Part shown: positions 15,806 through 17,918 of the stretch, in pieces
How the letters are laid out: the number at the start of each line of letters is the position of its first letter
Position numbering within the stretch: position 1 is the first letter of the stretch
Assembly (NCBI GenBank): GCA_016302435.1
Contig: JAEDNQ010000025.1
Span: 1 to 17,918 of the forward strand
Reading direction: 5' to 3'
Source: Bacteroidaceae bacterium
GTDB taxonomy: Bacteria > Bacteroidota > Bacteroidia > Bacteroidales > Bacteroidaceae
DNA: 17,918 nt
Notes under the pieces: generated by a model
Database searches by the model: none
What the model was told of the DNA's origin: nothing
What the model saw: the letters and a program-made list of their open reading frames with translations, nothing else
Made by a program: the position numbers and the translations under genes

Positions 15806-16393
15806 TTATTGTTTATCTTTTAGTTTTTTCAGTGCCGCCCACCGCTCGTCAACAGGCTCCACATCTTCGTCGCCCATAGACTCACCGTTGGCTTCACCAT
15901 ATTCTCTGTCTGAATCCATCTCTTCCTCATCCTCCGCTCCACTTCGGGTGGATTGATGCTTGCTGAGTTCGAGCATCATCGCGCTGTCACATTCTCCAGG
16001 TTCGTGACAACACGTCATCGGCATGCTGAGAGCAATAAATTCATAGATGAACTGCGCAAGGTCTATTCGACCTTCGGCCTCAGGCACCACAACGCATTCA
16101 CCGTCATCAGAATACTCTTCACCAAGTTTGACCTTAAGCACATCGCTTGTCTCAATCCGCACATCGAGGTCGGCGAGGCATCGGTCGCACGGTACAGTGA
16201 CAGTACCTGAACTATGGATACGAAACTTCACAATCGTCCCTGCGCTGATACACTCTACCTTGCAGGCGAGCGACCCGCGCTGTATGAGTCCGTCTATGGC
16301 AGCAAAAAAGTCATCGCCAATAGAATACTCAAAGGTCTTGCCCTCGAGTTCAGGACTCAACAAGTCGACTGTATATGTATCTAATGTACTCAT
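15806..16393 (-). CDS. DUF177 (YceD-like) protein linked to L32 and 23S rRNA metabolism
   Basis: The 195-residue protein matches the DUF177/YceD pattern: PCDRCL with C69 and C72 in the centre, a second cysteine cluster CCHEPGEC (128-135), and the conserved end ERWAALKKLK. YceD relatives are encoded directly before rpmF in most bacteria and have been tied to 23S rRNA accumulation in E. coli and plants. Residues 150-182 are an acidic low-complexity stretch (many Glu and Asp) that makes this copy longer than usual. It is the first gene of the DUF177-rpmF-fabH unit, with a -7 element only 9 bp before its ATG, which implies a very short leader or near-leaderless mRNA. Confidence 0.9.
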   Translation of the reverse strand: MSTLDTYTVDLLSPELEGKTFEYSIGDDFFAAIDGLIQRGSLACKVECISAGTIVKFRIHSSGTVTVPCDRCLADLDVRIETSDVLKVKLGEEYSDDGECVVVPEAEGRIDLAQFIYEFIALSMPMTCCHEPGECDSAMMLELSKHQSTRSGAEDEEEMDSDREYGEANGESMGDEDVEPVDERWAALKKLKDKQ

Positions 16394-16401
16394 TCGAGGT
16401 G

Positions 16402-16409
16402 CAAAGTTA
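16402..16409 (-). promoter_or_regulatory. Bacteroidetes -7 element of the DUF177-rpmF-fabH operon
   Basis: The minus strand reads TAACTTTG, an exact TAnnTTTG match, ending 8 bp before the ATG at 16393. With normal spacing the transcript would start within a few bases of the start codon. No -33 TTTG is seen at 19-21 bp; the region is AT-rich. Confidence 0.6.
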
Positions 16410-16531
16410 CTAATTTATTTTATAAGAATAATGATTATGACATCACTTTTTCATTTTTTAGGCTAAAATCTCATTTAAACCCTATCAAAATGCATATCGA
16501 CGTATCATTTCTGCACTACAACGACACACAT

Positions 16532-17713
16532 TCACTCCACAGAACGAACCTTTGGGAGCTCGATACGGAATGTTGTTCCCTGCCCTACCACAGAATCCTT
16601 CACGAAAATTTTACCCTTGTGGTAGTCCTCAACAATTCTCTTGGCCAAAGAGAGTCCAAGCCCCCATCCGCGTGTCTTCGTAGTGAAGCCAGGCTTAAAC
16701 ACAGTGCTGAAATTCGACTTGGCAATACCCTTGCCCGTATCTTTCACTTCAATGCAGACATAGTCATAGCCATCCTCCACATATACATCAATCTTTCCGC
16801 TTCCCCCCATAGCGTCAACAGCATTCTTGCACAGATTCTCTGCCACCCACTCAAACAGACTGGGTATCAAGTCAACCACAACAGGCTCGTCTGGGAAATG
16901 GCTCGTGATGACCACTTTGGCAGACACACGCTTGTCCATATATTCCACCACCCTGCTCATCACCACAAGCAAGTCAGTAGCCTTAGGCTCGGGAATAGAA
17001 CCAATCTTAGAGAAGCGCTCTGCTATGCACTCAAGCCTCTTTATGTCCTTCTCCATCTCTGGCAAGAGCACATCCTCAGGATAGGAATCCCTAAGCACTT
17101 CTATCCAAGCCATCAAGCTCGATATGGGTGTGCCCAACTGATGAGCAGTCTCTTTAGACAGACCGACCCACAGACGATTCTGTTCTGACCTCATAGCTGA
17201 AAACAAAGCAAAGATAGATATCATGACGAACAGTACCACAATGCCAAGCTGGATGTAAGGATATATAGCCAATCGCTTGAGCATCATCGACTCGTCATAA
17301 CATATACCTATATAGTCATCCGCTGGATCATCCTCGTCAAGAGCAATACGTATAAATCTGCCAGAAGCCCTATACTCCTTAGCAAGACGGGTAAGATAAG
17401 CTATAGAATCCTCTCCTGCCTCAAACTGCCTGCCCACATTGCGAGCCGATAGGGCCCTGCCATCAGTGTCAACAACGATGACAGGTATTGTATGATTGCC
17501 ATTGATGACTTTAAGCACAAGATTGAGGTCTGTATCTTCGTCAGCCGAATTGAACGACCTCATTGCCTCGGCCCACACCTCCATCCTGTTTCTCTCCTCT
17601 GCCTCAAGATCGCGAATCAAGAAATTAGAAACAAGCAGTGAAGAGATAGCTATCAAGATAGCCACCCCAACTAATATATACTTGATGTTTCTGATTTTTT
17701 CAAATAGATGCAT
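16532..17713 (-). CDS. Membrane sensor histidine kinase
   Basis: A 393-residue two-component sensor kinase. TM1 is about residues 12-33. An extracytoplasmic sensor region of about 115 residues follows (35-148), with VIVVDTDGRALSARN (78-92) resembling a PAS- or CACHE-like strand. TM2 is about 152-173. The dimerisation helix has the phosphoacceptor H191 in ETAHQLGTP. The ATPase domain has the N box ENLCKNAVDAM (292-302), DTGKGI (325-330), FKPGFTT (339-345) and GWGLGL (349-354). I chose the ATG at 17713. The frame stays open to a TTG at 17854, but that part would encode 9-bp repeats and begin inside the rRNA terminator. No response regulator is in the window, so its partner is unknown. Confidence 0.9.
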   Translation of the reverse strand: MHLFEKIRNIKYILVGVAILIAISSLLVSNFLIRDLEAEERNRMEVWAEAMRSFNSADEDTDLNLVLKVINGNHTIPVIVVDTDGRALSARNVGRQFEAGEDSIAYLTRLAKEYRASGRFIRIALDEDDPADDYIGICYDESMMLKRLAIYPYIQLGIVVLFVMISIFALFSAMRSEQNRLWVGLSKETAHQLGTPISSLMAWIEVLRDSYPEDVLLPEMEKDIKRLECIAERFSKIGSIPEPKATDLLVVMSRVVEYMDKRVSAKVVITSHFPDEPVVVDLIPSLFEWVAENLCKNAVDAMGGSGKIDVYVEDGYDYVCIEVKDTGKGIAKSNFSTVFKPGFTTKTRGWGLGLSLAKRIVEDYHKGKIFVKDSVVGQGTTFRIELPKVRSVE

Positions 17714-17715
17714 AA

Positions 17716-17832
17716 GGTCGAAAAGAACGTTAAGAACGAGAGGAACGCCAAGAACGAGAGGAACGAGAGGAACGTCAGTAACGATAATGACGTTATGAAC
17801 GTAATGAACGTAATCAACGTCAATCACGCCTC
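17716..17832 (-). repeat. Array of thirteen degenerate 9-bp tandem repeats
   Basis: In plus-strand units of 9 bp, nearly every copy carries ACG at positions 3-5. Starting at 17725 the units are GAACGTTAA, GAACGAGAG, GAACGCCAA, GAACGAGAG, GAACGAGAG, GAACGTCAG, TAACGATAA, TGACGTTAT, GAACGTAAT, GAACGTAAT and CAACGTCAA, flanked by weaker copies at 17716 and 17824. The phase never slips across 117 bp. GAACGAGAG occurs three times and GAACGTAAT twice. It lies between the rRNA terminator and the kinase ATG, so it forms the kinase's upstream region. Confidence 0.9.
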
Positions 17833-17846
17833 TCTCCCCCTCCTTA

Positions 17847-17888
17847 AAACTCAAAGAGGCACTCCCGGAATTATCCGCGAGTGCCTCT
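17847..17888 (-). terminator. rRNA operon terminator
   Basis: On the minus strand GAGAGGCACTC-type arms pair: 17888-17879 with 17864-17855 form ten perfect pairs, extended inward by three G-C pairs around the loop (17875-17877 with 17866-17868). TTTGAGTTTT follows. It starts 13 bp past the 5S rRNA end. Confidence 0.9.
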
Positions 17889-17900
17889 CCTTGAAAAGAA

Positions 17901-17918
17901 GGCGGCGACCTACTCTCC
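17901..17918 (-). rRNA. 5S ribosomal RNA, 3' end only
   Basis: The last 18 bases, read on the minus strand, are GGAGAGTAGGTCGCCGCC. This is the conserved 3' end of 5S rRNA in Bacteroidetes, where GAGAGTAGG forms the terminal part of helices IV-V and the GC-rich end closes helix I. The rest lies outside the window. The strong terminator immediately downstream supports the end of an rRNA operon. The exact 3' base is uncertain by a few positions. Confidence 0.75.

Noticed and set aside
17714..17854. N-terminal extension of the histidine kinase by 47 residues
   Set aside because: It would start at a TTG in the tail of the rRNA terminator and consist mainly of Val-x-x repeats from the 9-bp array. 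The ATG at 17713 leads directly into a normal TM1.

Overview
This window looks like a Bacteroidales chromosome segment, most plausibly Prevotella or a relative (genus is inference). Three things point there. Gene starts lack Shine-Dalgarno sites. Five upstream regions carry an exact Bacteroidetes-type -7 element (TAnnTTTG). The gene orders DUF177-rpmF-fabH-era-der and tig-clpP-clpX-recQ-guaB-PPIase, and the protein sequences themselves, are of Bacteroidetes type. Every convincing gene is on the minus strand, so transcription runs from the right end of the window to the left.

Right end (17918 to about 16530): the last bases of a 5S rRNA and a strong intrinsic terminator close an rRNA operon. 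A 13-unit array of 9-bp repeats follows, then a membrane sensor histidine kinase. Next comes a cluster for translation, lipid synthesis and ribosome assembly (16409 to 11858): DUF177/YceD, rpmF, fabH (with a terminator), era and der. The gaps before era and der are over 200 bp, and the one before der is full of inverted repeats. A small lipoprotein gene then overlaps by one base a sodium:neurotransmitter-symporter-family transporter gene (11789 to 9940).

Middle (9784 to 3279): trigger factor has its own well-formed promoter and terminator. clpP, clpX and recQ follow, apparently as one unit from the clpP promoter to the recQ terminator. Trigger factor, ClpP and ClpX together cover folding of new proteins and regulated proteolysis. 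RecQ is unusually long because about 140 residues are inserted in helicase domain 1. A 38-codon ORF is coupled to its start.

Left end (3223 to 1): guaB (IMP dehydrogenase) with promoter and terminator, then a secreted parvulin-type peptidyl-prolyl isomerase. Its stop codon lies in the first unit of a 22-24 bp tandem repeat that runs off the window edge.

No mobile element, CRISPR array, phage gene, tRNA or defence system was seen. The gene content is housekeeping; the unusual signals are the two tandem-repeat arrays, the promoter built across a terminator at clpP, the RecQ insertion, the hairpin-rich gap before der, the FabH C-terminal tail and the short uncalled ORFs.
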